Made by a program: the position numbers and the translations under genes | In this document: in pieces, positions 23,481-35,063 of the stretch | Layout of the letters: each line of letters opens with the position of its first letter | Position numbering within the stretch: position 1 is the stretch's first letter | Source: Ceratothoa steindachneri | Taxonomy: Eukaryota > Arthropoda > Malacostraca > Isopoda > Cymothoidae | Assembly (NCBI GenBank): GCA_963969495.1 | Contig: OZ018326.1 | Span: forward strand, 5,213,669-5,277,668 | DNA length: 64,000 bases | Direction: 5' to 3' | Notes under the pieces: generated by a model | Seen by the model: only the letters and a program-made list of their open reading frames with translations | What the model was told of the DNA's origin: nothing | Database searches by the model: none

Positions 23481-25080
23481 ATGGTAGGTCTTTAAGAAAT
23501 TGCTTCACCCCCACCTACCTTCGCCTTCTTCACATCGACTTTCTTTCTCCTTTCACTATCTATCATTTTTTACGCCTTGCTTATGCTGGAGCCGCCATGC
23601 TGATGGGCTGCTAGTCACTAGACGGGAGGAGTGGCCTCAACTAGTGGCAGCTGGTTCAGCCGGCCCCGTATTCACCCTTTGCTGAGCGTGCTACTGCGTG
23701 GGTGATGTTTATTTGCATCAGGTGCTATGAAAGGGTCACTCTTCGCAATGATGATTTTAAAATATATATTAATCCTTTTTTACTTTCCCATTGACCATCA
23801 TCGAAGCTACCCTCAGGCAGCCCCACGGAAAAAATAGAGGTCCCATACCCCCCTCTCTGTGCTTGCACAGGGGCTTATCCAAAATTCTTGTACCGGAGAG
23901 GAGTTTTACTCCTTATCTTTGCTTACGGGTGCCGGGGTGTCCCCCCTTTTGCTATCCAAGGGGACTGCCAAGAAGGAAGGCAGGCTGCCTATAACTTACC
24001 GATCCCACGATAGGGCCAACACCTTTAGGGAGGCGAGGGAAGGCAAGGCCTCTAGCCTTCACAGAACCTACGGACGCGCATACTGAGCTTAGAGGGGCTC
24101 ACCGTACGCGCAGCCCTCTCTTCCCCAAAGGAAGCCGGTTCGCTGGCCAAGAGACAAAGCGGCCAAAGGTACCTTGAATTGGATCGGTGATGTCTCGGGG
24201 GTAGGGAGGGATGGCGACATCGAGAGCCCCCTTGATATGTACATGGTCCCTGAGGTGACCCAGCCCTAGACGATAGAATCTTCCATGGGGTCAAACCAGT
24301 GCTCGGTGGCGAGACCAGAACCCGATTCCGCCCCTATGCAAGCTCCTCTTAAGATGGTTCAAGTCACCGAGGCCTCACAAGGAGAGGAGGGGTCCCCGTC
24401 CCCGGCGGGAAATGCGCGCGCTGATGAGGGTGCCAAAGAGTCTGCGAGGAATGGAGGTCCAGACCAGCGTTTCGCTCTTTCTCAGACCGATTAAATGGCA
24501 GGCATATTGGCAGATATCCGGGCTGCTGTTCAAAGAGGGGAGACGGTCGAGGGGAATCTAAATTAGCGTGCAATTGCGCTGCAACTTCTCCCATGGACCT
24601 ACCTCCCAATGCCGCGATGGCTTCAGGTTGCTTTCTGTCGTCTCTGAATTGGACACACTCGTGGGACGCACCACTATTTGATGAAGCGTTCACCTGCCCT
24701 TCATTATAAAGACTGCGTTGTCCCCCAGCCTGTTCGTTACAGTCTTCTTAAATGTGCCAGTCTGGGTGATTCCGGTAACGGGATGAGCGGGGTCACTACC
24801 GCTTGTTCCTTATACGAGGGACGAGTTCGTGCACATGGACTTATGGACTTTATGACTGGCTTCCTCCACTTGATTTTACTATTTTTGTTGTTGTTACACA
24901 TTCCTGCGCGGGGGGGAGAGGGGGCTCACCCGATGCTGGGTCGTGCTGCTTGTTTGTTGCCCATTTTCATTTTTTATTGTTATGGTTGTTTTTTGTTTTG
25001 TTTTATATATTGTTATTGTAATGTAGCCTAGTACTAGGCTGTTGCGAGTACGGCGACTTATACACAAGGTGGCAGTTGCT
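23480..25080 (+). other. GC-rich block, probable retroelement leader and ORF1 start with a 3' tail
   Basis: 23800-24880 is GC-rich against AT-rich flanks. A plus frame at 24285-24494 starts with ATG (MGSNQCSVARPEP) and is rich in Ala, Glu and Pro, like the disordered start of an ORF1/gag, but ends at a stop after 69 codons. 24880-25040 is G/T-rich (GTTGTTGTTACACATT..., TTTTGTTTTG) and looks like a 3' UTR. No enzymatic domain is present. I read it as an internally deleted element of unknown family. Confidence 0.4.
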
Positions 25081-25104
25081 AGATTGCGTCCTAAAATTTA
25101 AAAT

Positions 25105-25850
25105 TTAAATAAATTTCCCATATTTTAGTTGCCCATTTATGCGCTGTAATATTACCGATTCCAGATCTATTTTCTGGGGAAGATCCCTTTGTCTCCCTTG
25201 ATCTCTCCCTCTTATATTAGTTATTAACGAGACTCTTCTATTCTGGACTCTTTGTAGTTTAATGCCGTTGGTATTATGGAGCCTCTTTAATTGAATAGGC
25301 GGATATAGGAGAGTAGAATGGCATAAGGCGTTGTATATTTTGATCTTGTTGTGTGTCCTCAAGTTTGTAATTTGATACATCTTTACCAGGTTTACTTTGG
25401 CTAGATTTAATCTTTGGGTCAAATATTTCTTGTAGCCATTCCTGGTACTTCTCAGCCCAAAACTTTGCATTGAATTTTATTTTGGTATTTTCTTCGTTTA
25501 TTAACATAGCCCAATAGGGATTTTCACAAACTTTTCAACGTTTATGTAGATATTTCGAATTTTTTAATATTTTCAATTTCCGCTGCCGTTACCCTGGCCA
25601 TTGTTGGAGCATGTATGTATGTAGAGTCGTGATTATTGAAATGTCATTTGCGAATTGAATATATCTTGTTGTTTCGAAGATTGTGTTTGGTAGGTCTCTT
25701 GTGTAAATGTTGTACATTGTAGGACTCATGCATTCCCCTTGAGGGACTCCTTGATGAATTTCAAGCTTCCACCTTAATGTTTCTCTATGTAATTGTAAGC
25801 TGAACGGTCCGTAGTGTAGTCGCATAAGCACTTTGTCAGAACAAAAGGGA
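25105..25850 (-). pseudogene. Jockey-like RT palm and C-terminal region
   Basis: 25827-25589 reads VLMRLHYGPFSLQLH, WKLEIHQGVPQGECMSPTMY, NIYTRDLPN, then IQFANDISII. The active-site box is FAND where (Y/F)ADD is required, so the second metal-binding Asp is Asn. After a break, 25507-25105 continues NAKFWAEKYQEWL and, through shifts, LQRVQNRRVSLITN and LESVILQRING, the usual Jockey thumb-to-tail region. Confidence 0.8.
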
Positions 25851-25856
25851 GTCCTA

Positions 25857-26466
25857 CAAGGGGCGATCAATAAATCTTGCAATTCGGATATAAGGAAACG
25901 AGATATGAGGAAAAGGGTTTTATTATTTTTCAATATAACTACCCTCGACTTCAATGCACTTAGGCCACTTGTCTTTGAGGCTTCAAATTCCCGACAACAG
26001 AAATCTCCCGACTGCTGTTCAACCCCTCCTGGACGGCGAGCTGGACATCTTCATCGTCCCCAAACCAGTGTCCACGCGGTGCAGCCTTGAGCTGGCGGAA
26101 TAAAAGGTAGTCGCTAGGGGACAGATCTGGACTGTAGGGATAATGGTTGAGCTCCTAGAATTCACACTCACGCAGGGCAGCTTGCGCAACTCTGACCTTG
26201 CGGACTTTGACGATGTTGAAGTTGATCGTGGGGCGTGAGGTTTCTAGGGACCCAACGGGTCCAGACCACCTTGGTCATGGCCAAATTGTCGTGGATGATG
26301 TTAATAACACTTCCATGTGATATTCCAAGTTCTCGCTCGATTTCTTCGACCTTCACCCGTCGATTTTCGAGGATGATCCTCTCCACATGGGCCACATTGT
26401 GCTTGTTGGTTAAGTCTGACGGGCGTGCTAGACGGGGGTCATCTTCAAGGGACTCCCGACAATGGT
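25857..26466 (-). mobile_element. mariner deletion derivative, second copy, truncated
   Basis: Starts after TA (25855-25856) with CAAGGGGCGATCAATAAATC, a degraded version of the 11569 repeat, and matches 11569-12170 throughout. The transposase piece 26395-26168 has VERIILENRRVKVEEIEREL and WVPRNLTPHDQLQ joined directly to HRQSPQGQSC, the same deletion junction as in the first copy. Homology stops near 26466 and Jockey DNA resumes, so the transposase 5' end and one inverted repeat are gone. Confidence 0.9.
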
Positions 26467-26559
26467 GTTATTTCCTGTTTGTTCATTTCCAAGTCTTCTC
26501 CTATCTCGATTTAGTGCTTTCGATCAAATTCAACATTTCTTCTGGGGATATTTCGAAGA

Positions 26560-27350
26560 TTTCCCTCTAGTGATTTCGAACGTTGCTTCTATTTGTTGTG
26601 GTTCTCTCGCCTCAACTCTGTTGTACTTGATGGCAAGCTTTATTTTTGATTTTCTTATACCTCTGGTTAGAATGATTTTTTTACGACAATTTGGTTGGTT
26701 TAGTTCCTCGTCGATTACTTCTATAAATTCTTCCCATCTGCCACCTCTGTTTCTTTCAATTGTTAGGATAGCGCATTGTTTTAAAATTTCGGATGCGTTC
26801 TCTATCGCATCTTTGTGGAGCGAATAGTTCCATTGACTACTTTAGATGTTGTAAGTTCTTTTCTAGTTTGGCTAGTTGTGGCGTACGAGCGCGGGGTGGC
26901 AGTGTACGGTATGATCATCCACGAACGTGTTTTGAGTCCAATTCGCCTAATGGCTCAATTAGATTGTCCGCGGTCGTGACTCTTTCTTCTAACATTGCCT
27001 CGCTAAGGTCTGGTTGCTGGAATCTTCGCAGATCTTCGGCGTACCCACGCCAGTTCTCGTTTTTGAAGTCTTCTCTCAGCGGGCATTTTACTTGAATTGT
27101 GTCTACCAATATAGTTATTACCACAATTTCATTGTAACTGATGGATGATGGGACTTTTTCGATTATATAGTTAAACAGGAATTTATGGGATGTTGGTGCA
27201 ATGTCTGGTTTCGCTGCCCTTCTTAGTCCGGAGTAAGTCAGAAAGTCCGGACCAATTATTTCTACTATGCCTCTTTCGAAAATAATTATCTTAGTTCTTG
27301 CCGATGTTGTTGTAATTATTAGTGTATCCAGAAGCTCAGGTGAGAGCGTT
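26560..27350 (-). pseudogene. Jockey-like endonuclease end and linker
   Basis: Minus-strand frames include 27124-26915 (VDTIQVKCPLREDFKNENWR, then GYAEDLRRFQQPDLSEAM), KDAIENASEILKQCAIL and GGRWEEFIEVIDEELNQPNC, followed by KKIILTRGIRKSKIKLAIKY. These match the linker of copy A near 1200-1680 in order and spacing. The catalytic front of the endonuclease is not present. Confidence 0.7.
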
Positions 27351-27379
27351 TAGATCATTTTGACCAAAGATTTCTATAA

Positions 27380-27894
27380 AATTATGGATCGGCAGGAAAT
27401 CTCTCCTTGGGGACTGGTACCAGGTCATTAAGATTATACGGCCAGTCTATAAACACCCTCAATCCTCTGACTTGTATGGTTTAGACTTGCAGAAGTGTCA
27501 CCAGGTCCTCCTTTACATCCAGGGGAAGGACGTCATCCACATACGTGTAAGCCTGACACCTGAATTTAACAGCCAGAGCACTGAAGATTGGGGCCATGCA
27601 GGCCTGCATGAAGTAGGGCGAACCTGCGAATCACATAGGGAGGCGAGTGAACCTGTAGAAAATTCCTTGAAACTTAAGCCCAAAACACCTCCTCGCTGAC
27701 CTGTGGACTGGTATGTAGTAAAAACCATAGGCCAGATCTAACTTAACTGCCCAAGTGGATGAAGATGTCTCGGCTAGAATCGTATCTAGGTAGAGAAGGG
27801 TGAAAGAGGGAGGATCATAAAGCCCCGACTCACCAAGAGAGCTCATGTCCTTAACCACGTGGTCATCGGTCTTGTTTTTCGGTACCAGGAACAA
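27380..27894 (-). pseudogene. DIRS/Gypsy-type reverse transcriptase fragment
   Basis: Minus-strand frames give MFLVPKNKTDDHVVKDMSSL, LYLDTILAE, WAVKLDLAYGFYYIPVH, RRCFGLKFQG, FTRLPM (27894-27631) and, one frame over, the palm to TYVDDV with a complete YVDD box (27532-27543). The KxDLaxGfyxIpvh and (F/Y)RFTRLPMG patterns are those of LTR or tyrosine-recombinase (DIRS) retroelements, not non-LTR ones; DIRS is my preference but not certain. The upstream end is cut exactly where the Penelope insertion starts (27895). Confidence 0.65.
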
Positions 27895-28190
27895 GGGTGA
27901 AGTCTAAAGGGAAAGGGATTTTATTAAGTTTTAATATTAAGTAGGAACTATTTACTATATGGGAATTAGAATTGCATCCTACAAGAGGGGTAAGGTAAAA
28001 TAATAGACATTTTGACAAAACATATGAGACAGAGCCTACAGAACTGACAATGGGCCGTAAAGGATTATTAAGTTTGTCGGTCTTGAGATGACCATCAAGA
28101 TAAGGAAGAGAGGCATTCATAGATTTAAATTTTGAAATTAAGCGTACTTTTTTATGATAATGACTATTCATTTGTTCTAAAGGGTTTTTA
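27895..28190 (-). pseudogene. PLE1 RT N-terminal segment, inverted
   Basis: The 102-codon minus frame 28171-27863 reads ASLPYLDGHLKT, NPLRPIVSSVGSVSYVLSK, LTPLVG and SSYLILKLNKIPFPLDFTL. PYLYG..K.HK.....RPI.s..gs.sY.lsk is the RT fingers signature of Penelope-like elements. The last residues of this frame (past about 27895) belong to the neighbouring RT relic. See the findings for the twin-priming interpretation. Confidence 0.85.
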
Positions 28191-28193
28191 TTT

Positions 28194-29390
28194 GTTAACT
28201 TTGACGTTTGCTCCCTTTTTACTAAAGTTCAGGTTGATGATCTATTCCAGTTTCTTAAAAATAAATTGTGTAACTTTAAATTACAAAAACCTCCTTTTTT
28301 ATTCTTAGAACTTATCTTTCTCTGTACCAAAGACTGTGCATTTACTTTCAATGGTAAATTCTTTGGCCAAAAATTTGGTTTAGCTATGGGAAATTATTTA
28401 TCACCCGTCCCATCTACCATATATATTGAATTTTTTCGAAACGCTTTTCCTCCCCTCTATTATAGATTTTCCTATAATCTGTTTTCGCTATATTGATGAT
28501 ATCCTTTGCTTGTGGAAAATTCTAAAAATATTTTTGGTTTTTTGAACAAACTTAATTCATTTGTACCTTCCATCAAATTTACCTTAGAAATAGAACAGAA
28601 TGGAATTATTCCTTTCTTTGATTTAGTAATACAACGCGCGTCTTCTGGTTTCAAATTGTCTGTCTATCGGGAACCAACCAATTCTTCTTCTTATATTCAC
28701 TTTTACTCCTCTCAAGATATTAGAGTAAAAAAAAATCTATTGTTATTTCAATGTTTCTTCGTGCACTTCGTGTGGTTAGTCATGAATTCTTTGACTCTGA
28801 AGTTTCCAAAATGTTGGACATCGACTATAAACTTTGCTATTCTTTTCATTTCTTGATAAATGCCTTCAGTTAGCTAAAAAGTCTTTTTATCGTTTTAAAC
28901 CTCGCGCGCATTTTAAAAACAAGAATACTCTTTTACTTCCTTTTAATCCATCCTTTGCTTCTCTCCCTCATATTTTGAAATCTCTAGACATTTGTGTAGT
29001 ATTTACCTATAATATGACTATCTCTATACTATAGTCAAGAACGCCCCTTTCCCTATTGCTAATGTATATTGCGTAAAATGTATCGATTGCTCTAAATCTT
29101 ACTTTGGCTAATCAGGTAAATATTTAAAAAAAGGAAATTCTCGCATAGATATAATGTCCGTCGTCGCGAAGAAAGCAGCTCATTTTATGTTAATATGTCA
29201 TATCTTAATCACAATATTGATTAGAATTCTGCTAAATTCATTTGTCAAAATAACGATAAAATTTCACGTAATATCATTGAATCGACCTTTATTAGTAAAT
29301 TCCCCAATTTTAATTTAAGTCCTGGCTTATATAAACTCGATGGTTATTTTTTAAATTATATTTACAATGCACTGTCGAAACTTTTAATTT
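28194..29390 (+). pseudogene. PLE1 RT palm/thumb and GIY-YIG endonuclease
   Basis: Blocks in order: FDVCSLFTKVQVDDL (about 28203), LCTKDCAFTFNGKFFGQKFG and LAMGNYLSP (28320-28405), CFRYIDDILCLW with the catalytic YIDD at 28489-28500, IKFTLEIEQNGIIPFFD and SVYREPTNSSSYIHF (28575-28700), then after shifts YCVKCIDCSKSYFG (about 29070-29110), a GIY-YIG-type start in which the YIG is replaced by YFG, and ISRNIIES...LSPGLYKLDG near the C-terminus. At least three frame changes. The RT catalytic box itself is undamaged. Confidence 0.85.
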
Positions 29391-29906
29391 AAAATTATAT
29401 ATTTATATTAATCTTAATAAACTATTTAATTAATTTTTTTGTACATCTATGTAGCTTATGTTTATGTTTATGCATTTATTTTCGTTTGAGTCAAGTCTTT
29501 AGAACATTTGTACTTATTCTACCTTAGTTTGTCTATCCTGACCTCTGAGGTTAATCTGTCGCTGAGATTTTGTCCCTCCCTAATTGCTTAGGCGGTATTT
29601 TAATCCTCTTGTTAACCTTTAGTCTTTTGAATTTACCTGATTTAATGATCTTAGTGTGTATTTATTTCCGCTCCTCCTAAGGTTTCCATTTCATATTAAT
29701 TCATTTTGTTGATTGTTTTTGTGCTTTTTTGTGAGCCTTCCCTCTCCTCTGTATCATCTTTATAAATATTAAAATTTTAAATACTTTTTTATTTCTTGAT
29801 AAAGAACTCGAAATAAAATTCGAAATTACTTGGAATAATCGTATTAATTTTTCCTGTGGGCTTTTTGCATTAGTGCTTACTCACGCGATACTTTGTAATT
29901 TTTCCA

Positions 29907-29911
29907 CACAG

Positions 29912-29967
<56 letters not shown>
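29907..29967. repeat. (CA)n followed by (TA)n at the PLE1 3' end
   Basis: CA repeats to about 29934 run straight into TA repeats. Homology between PLE1 and the PLE3 tail (57474-57610, minus) stops right here. Confidence 0.95.
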
Positions 29968-29995
29968 CTCAAAGTAGCGCGAGAGAATGATGAAA

Positions 29996-30338
<343 letters not shown>

Positions 30339-31019
30339 ATGAAAGATATCACACTACCGTGATGTATATCTTGGTCTAAGCCAAAACCATCTCTACCACG
30401 CCTACGTTAGAAAATCTTCCAAACAAAACAGGAAACTTGCCCTTCTCTTCAAGAAAGGCCCATGGTGCACCTCATCATCTCCGAGAAAAAATACCCTGAA
30501 TCTCTTTTCCGGTAAATTAACATACGAACAACAAATTATTCTTGGATTGGACTTTCGTTCTCATTTTCTAATGGTGATTCCTTAAACCTACAACATTTAG
30601 CGTCCCTTAGTAAATGTAGTGAAAAGTTTAAGATTAATAGTGAATTTCTCAGTGGTTATATTTGCGGTGTTTTTAATTTGAATGCTAATGTGAAATATCA
30701 AAATATACCCAAATGTTACTTAGCGCTTTAAAACTTTTACAGAAAGACCAAAACATAGTAATAACAAAATCCGACCAAACTAACCAAATTATTGTCAGGG
30801 ATAAAACTCGATAATCGCACAAATTAAATGATCTAAGTGACAACACCAGCTAGGAAATTTTAAATTCTAATCCTCAGAACAACAAGATGAAATTCTTTAA
30901 TGACGCCATCCGAAAAATCTTAGGTCCCAAATCTAAATCAATCCAAAAATTTTAAACAATCAACCCGTTTCCTTCCCTACATGTACGGGTTACCCCAAAA
31001 CCCTAAAGAAGGTATCCCA

Positions 31020-31800
31020 TTACGCCCAATCATCTCTTGCATTGGCTCCCATAGTTATAAGCTATCCAAATAGCTTGCTGGAATTTGATTTAATGCGGTG
31101 GGTAGAATTTCTCACTCACACATTATCCACTCATCTGACCTTATTTCCAAAATTAAAAATCTTGACCTCAGTGGTAAAAAACTGTTAAGCTTTGACGTAA
31201 ATAGTTTGTTTACAAAAGTTCCGGTCGATGAAGCGCTTGACGTGTTATCAAAATTTCTTTCCACTTTATATATTAACCTACCCTTACCGATCCCTAAATT
31301 TATTAAATTAGTGCGCTTATGTGTAACCACTAATGTATTTTTAACTGAAGATAATATTTTTCGCCAAAAATATGGCCTAACTATGGGTAACCTCCTTTCC
31401 CCCATCGTATGCAATCTATTTATTGAAAACTATGCAATGACCATCCTTCCTAGGATCCATTCCCAACCCCTTATCTGGTTCCCATATGTAGACAACATCC
31501 TGTCGTCATTGCTCATAGACAACAACAATTTCAATTAATTTTTAAAACCTGAATTCGTTACACCCATCGATACTATTCAAAGTAGAATGAGAACAGAATA
31601 ATTCTCTACCGTTTTTAGACGTAAATATCCACCGTTTAAATAATTATATTCAGTGCTCAGTTTATCGAAAGCCTACAATTTCAAATGCTTACATACATTT
31701 TTTTTCTCACTATATGACAAATCCGTTAAGATATGTGCTATTTCTTCCCTCTTTCTCCAAGCCTATAGAACGTGTGACTCAACTTCTTTCAGGATGAAAT
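31020..31800 (+). pseudogene. PLE2 reverse transcriptase
   Basis: Frame 31098-31538 (146 codons) has SHIIHSSDLISKIKNLDL, LLSFDVNSLFTKVPVDEALD, TEDNIFRQKYGLTMGNLLSP and then FPYVDNILSSL. The catalytic box is YVDN (31485-31496) where YVDD is required, and the preceding FRY is FPY. After the frame ends, SLPFLDV and CSVYRKPTISNAYIHFFS follow near 31600-31705. Loss of the second catalytic Asp makes the RT inactive. Confidence 0.88.
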
Positions 31801-32059
31801 TAACCACCTTATCTGCAATTTAATTGAACTAAAATATCCAATTCACCTCATAAATAGATGCCAGTCCAAAGCACCGAAAAAACTTCTATGCCACCTTAAC
31901 ACCACGAAGGGACGATTTAAAAAAGAGGATTAGTTCCCGATACGCTCCAGACTTGGCTCCTCTAAAACCATTTGCTAACGGAAATAACATAAATATCACA
32001 TTTAAATATTCTAATACCATTCGAAACCCTTCACTAGACTGCGTCCAATCAATCTTGAT

Positions 32060-32394
32060 GCTGGAGTTTACAGTATACCATGCTATAATTGTAAATTAAC
32101 ATACATTGGAGAGTCAGGCCACTTTAATAAGAGGATGAAAGAACATTTAGCTGTTATCAGAAGGTGTACGAACTCTTCAAGTCTCTTTACGCACATGTAA
32201 AAGTACGAGCATAGAATTAATTTTAACCAAGCAAAAATCATTTATATTGAGAGGAGAATTGCGGAATTCATCATTATCAACAAAGTTGATAATTTCAATT
32301 TATCTGAAGGGCAATATAAATTTAACAAAGATATAATGAATAGAGTCGCCAATCGTATTTATAAACCCCCGGACGCAATGTGTATCGAGGAGTA
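32060..32394 (+). pseudogene. PLE2 GIY-YIG endonuclease
   Basis: Reads YNCKLTYIGESGHFNKRMKE, a GIY-YIG-type start (TYIGES with the following R in KRMKEH), then HLAVIRRCTNSSSLFTHM, a stop, KYEHRINFNQAKIIYIE, RRIAEFIIIN and DIMNRVANRIY, ending in a stop near 32392. This order (Tyr, Arg, then the E of ERRIAEF) is that of PLE endonucleases. One internal stop near 32199. Confidence 0.8.
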
Positions 32395-32635
32395 ACAACT
32401 CTCCAGATTGTTTCCGGTTTCATTTCATTTTGTTTAGCCTGTCATTCACGTCAATTGACTCGATTTTTTTTTCAGATTGTTTCCTGCTGTTGTATTTTGT
32501 TCAGGATGTGTCTTTCCTTATATATACTCTGCTCCTTGCCTAGTTTCTTCAGTATTAGTTGAAAATGGCATCTTGCCGAAACTAGTCCGATAGTTATAAA
32601 TAAAATCTTAATTCAAATATTGTTGTTACCATTAA

Positions 32636-32640
<5 letters not shown>

Positions 32641-32703
<63 letters not shown>
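32641..32703. repeat. (TA)n microsatellite at the PLE2 3' end
   Basis: About 62 bases of TA directly after the PLE2 3' UTR. Confidence 0.98.
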
Positions 32704-32706
<3 letters not shown>

Positions 32707-33305
32707 AGGTCACGATCAAGGCGGATGTGAAAATAATCACGTAGCAATACCACTTGCTTCTCATTGGCAAAATCTTTTATGCCATTATCATCTCCCTTGA
32801 CGAAAAACTACTACACCCTTAATAATTCCAAGAACTTTTGTTCGATAAATACTTCTTGGCCTACTTTTACGGCAAGCTTGGTGACCTTCGAGGTGGTAGC
32901 GGTGCTATGCAGCGAGAGCAAAAAAATCTACGAAACCGTAAGAAATAGATGAACTTCCCCGTATCAGTTCTACATTTCGTTTTATTCTAATACCTCTAAT
33001 GGTATCTAGAGGATTATTATGTGACCAAATACCCTTTTCATGATTAATGAAGAATCATTAATGTCCGTTCTTGCATCCTTTGGCAATCGAGGTCATAATA
33101 GAAATTTAGAATTTGATCCCTTATATATACATATGAATCGAAACATAACAGTGATTTAGATGTTAACTAGTTCTTTGTGCGTGATAGGTTCGTTTGTGTT
33201 CCGATAATAGTAAATTAAGCAGTAACAAAATATTTACAATAGGTAATAAGTATATACGATCAATTCCAAAGAACCTCCAATATTTTAAAGATACAGTTAT
33301 GTAGA
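32704..33305. other. No recognisable gene
   Basis: Mixed AT-rich sequence. The 62-codon frame at 32764-32952 shows no domain. Confidence 0.5.
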
Positions 33306-33309
33306 GCAC

Positions 33310-34150
33310 AACTTTAAACATTAATGTCTTTGGTTTCACTGAAATCAGACTAGATCCGAACCTTGTGACTCCTTATGAAATGCCAGGATAATATATGTTT
33401 AATAACTGTACAAATGTTCATGCTGGTAGTGTGGTCTTATATGTGTTAAATGACTACGACTCATCTGTTGTGAATCGCCTTACCATTTCGGATTCTTTTA
33501 TCGAAACAATTGGTGTGGAGGCGACGGTTGGAACGAAAAAGTATATATTTTTATGTATTTACCGGCCTCCAAATCTGAATGTTCATAATGTTGTTCATAC
33601 AACAATGTCTGATATTCTCTCTTCAGTGTACGAAAAGAAAGATTAGGGTATTTTTATTAAAGGGCATTTTAATCTAGACTTAATAAAATGTAATGAAACT
33701 ACTGTTCTTGAATTGATTCACTTAATGTTTTTCTTCTCACTCCAATCATATATAACAAAGCCGCCCAGAGTCACCAGCACCTCAGCCACACCTATAGATC
33801 ACATATGGGCAATCCATTCGGATTAAAGTATTGGTAACTATATAATCGAAACTGATATCTCGGACTATTATCCCACATTATCTCGGATAAAGCTTGAAAA
33901 AACTAAACAGGAACTTCAGATTATTTATAGAAGAGGTCTTACAAAGTTTTCAATGGAAAAATCTTTTAATTTTTCTGTTGTAAATTGAAATAATATAATA
34001 AATTCAAATTGTTTTGACGAAACTTACACTCTTGTTTACAAAGAGTTTAACAGACCTTTCTCAGAAGCACTTTACGTTTAAAAAATAGCGTAAATAAGAA
34101 GATAAATGCAGCCCATTTACTACTCCAGCCTTAGACCAATTCTGATGACC
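33310..34150 (+). pseudogene. Endonuclease half of a split non-LTR element
   Basis: Reads VFGFTEIRLDPNLVTPYEMP in part (33325-33390), FNNCTNVHAGSVVLYVLNDY and VEATVGTKKYIFLCIYRPPN (33395-33646), then GHFNLDL near 33663 where GDFNxDL is normal, TKPPRVTSTSATPIDHIW, and ISDYYPTLS near 33855 where SDHxP is normal. Two catalytic endonuclease residues (Asp in GDFN, His in SDH) are thus replaced. The protein stops making sense at 34150, exactly where the 5.17-kb insert begins, and its continuation is found at 39325. Confidence 0.85.
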
Positions 34151-34339
34151 AAACGTTGCGTGCTCTCACTTATTCTGATTTATGACCTTACGAACTTCAA
34201 AACTTTCAATAATTATCGGTATAACCTTGGGAAGACCTTGAAAATGATATCATTAGAAAGAGAATATAAAACAACATAAGCTTTTCGAATTTCGTTAAAA
34301 TCGGCCGAATAGTTATGAGCTTATAGACAAAACAAAATA

Positions 34340-35050
34340 ATTGGAGGGATAACATTGGGTGGTGGTGGTGTAAGTTGTGTAGGTGGTGGTGGTTGTGGTG
34401 GTGGTGTAGGTGATATAGGTGCAGGTGGTGGTGGTGGTGTAGATGGTGGTAGTATAGGTGGTAGTGGTGTAGCTGGTGTTGGTATAGGTGGTGGGGGTGT
34501 AGGTATACGTGTAGGTGGTGGTGGTCGTGTAGGTGGGAGTGGTGTAACTGGTGTAGTTGGTGGTGTTTTAGGTGGTACTATTGTAATTAGGGCTGGTGTA
34601 GGTGTTGTCTGCGGTGGTAGTGATGGTGTAGGTATAGTAGGTGGAGCGGTGTAGGCGGTGGTAGAGCTTGTTGTGGTGTAGGTGGTGAGGCTATTAGTGG
34701 TGTAAGTGGTGAGGCTGGTGTGGTGTAGGTGGTGAGGGTGGCGGTGATGTATGTTTCGGAGTAGATGGGGATGGTGGTAGTAGTGTAGGTGGTAGTTGTG
34801 TAGGTGGTTGTGTTTAGGTGGTGGTGGTTTTGATGGTAATAATGTATGTGGTGGTGTAGGAGGTGATTTAGGTGGTGCTGTTTTAGGTGTTGTGTGTGGT
34901 CGTGTTTTAGGTGGCGGTGGTGTTGTAGAAAGTTTTAGCGTAGGTGGTGGTGGTGTAGGGGGTGGTGGTGTAGGGGGTGGTGGTGTAGGTGGTGGCAGTG
35001 TAGTTAATAGTGGTTTGGGCGGAGGTGGTGTAAGGGGTGCAGGTCTGTGC
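34340..35050. repeat. GGT/GTA minisatellite, left
   Basis: Imperfect array of units such as GGTGGTGGTGTA, about 700 bases, strongly G/T on the plus strand. Gly/Val-rich open frames across it are a product of the periodicity. Confidence 0.9.
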
Positions 35051-35063
35051 TGCCGAGAAAGAG

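Larger units (their letters stand above)
25100..27350 (-). mobile_element. Jockey-like non-LTR relic (copy B), invaded by mariner
   Basis: From 27350 downward the minus strand gives the endonuclease end (SGLRRAAKPDIAPTSHKF, near 27240-27190), IQVKCPLRED, the linker (NWRGYAEDLRRF, WEEFIEVIDEE, RVEARENHN to about 26580), then mariner DNA (26466-25857), then the RT palm and C-terminus (25850-25105). RT blocks upstream of GVPQG are missing, so DNA was lost with one mariner end. It ends near 25100 in an A/T-rich stretch. Confidence 0.8.
27895..29930 (+). mobile_element. Penelope-like element with inverted 5' half (PLE1)
   Basis: The 3' part (28194-29930, +) contains RT blocks with an intact YIDD, a GIY-YIG endonuclease region and a 3' UTR that stops at (CA)n/(TA)n. 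The preceding protein segment is encoded on the opposite strand at 28171-27895 and ends (FPLDFTLV) exactly where the plus-strand part takes up (NFDVCSLFTK). Putting the two in one orientation gives the normal PLE order. Insertion is within the RT relic at 27380-27894. Confidence 0.85.
30345..32640 (+). mobile_element. Penelope-like element (PLE2), nearly full length, degenerate
   Basis: The plus strand, starting straight after (TA)n, gives an N-terminal region (LALLFKKGPWCT near 30430; LTYEQQIILGLDFRSHF near 30520), RT blocks (about 31020-31800), a GIY-YIG domain (about 32060-32394), and a 3' UTR up to a second (TA)n at 32641. Stops and shifts occur throughout. It differs enough from PLE1 to be another subfamily. 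Confidence 0.85.

Noticed and set aside
23859..24693. Several overlapping frames on both strands as real genes
   Set aside because: GC-rich DNA keeps several frames open at once; only 24285-24494 has coding-like composition, and even that lacks a domain.
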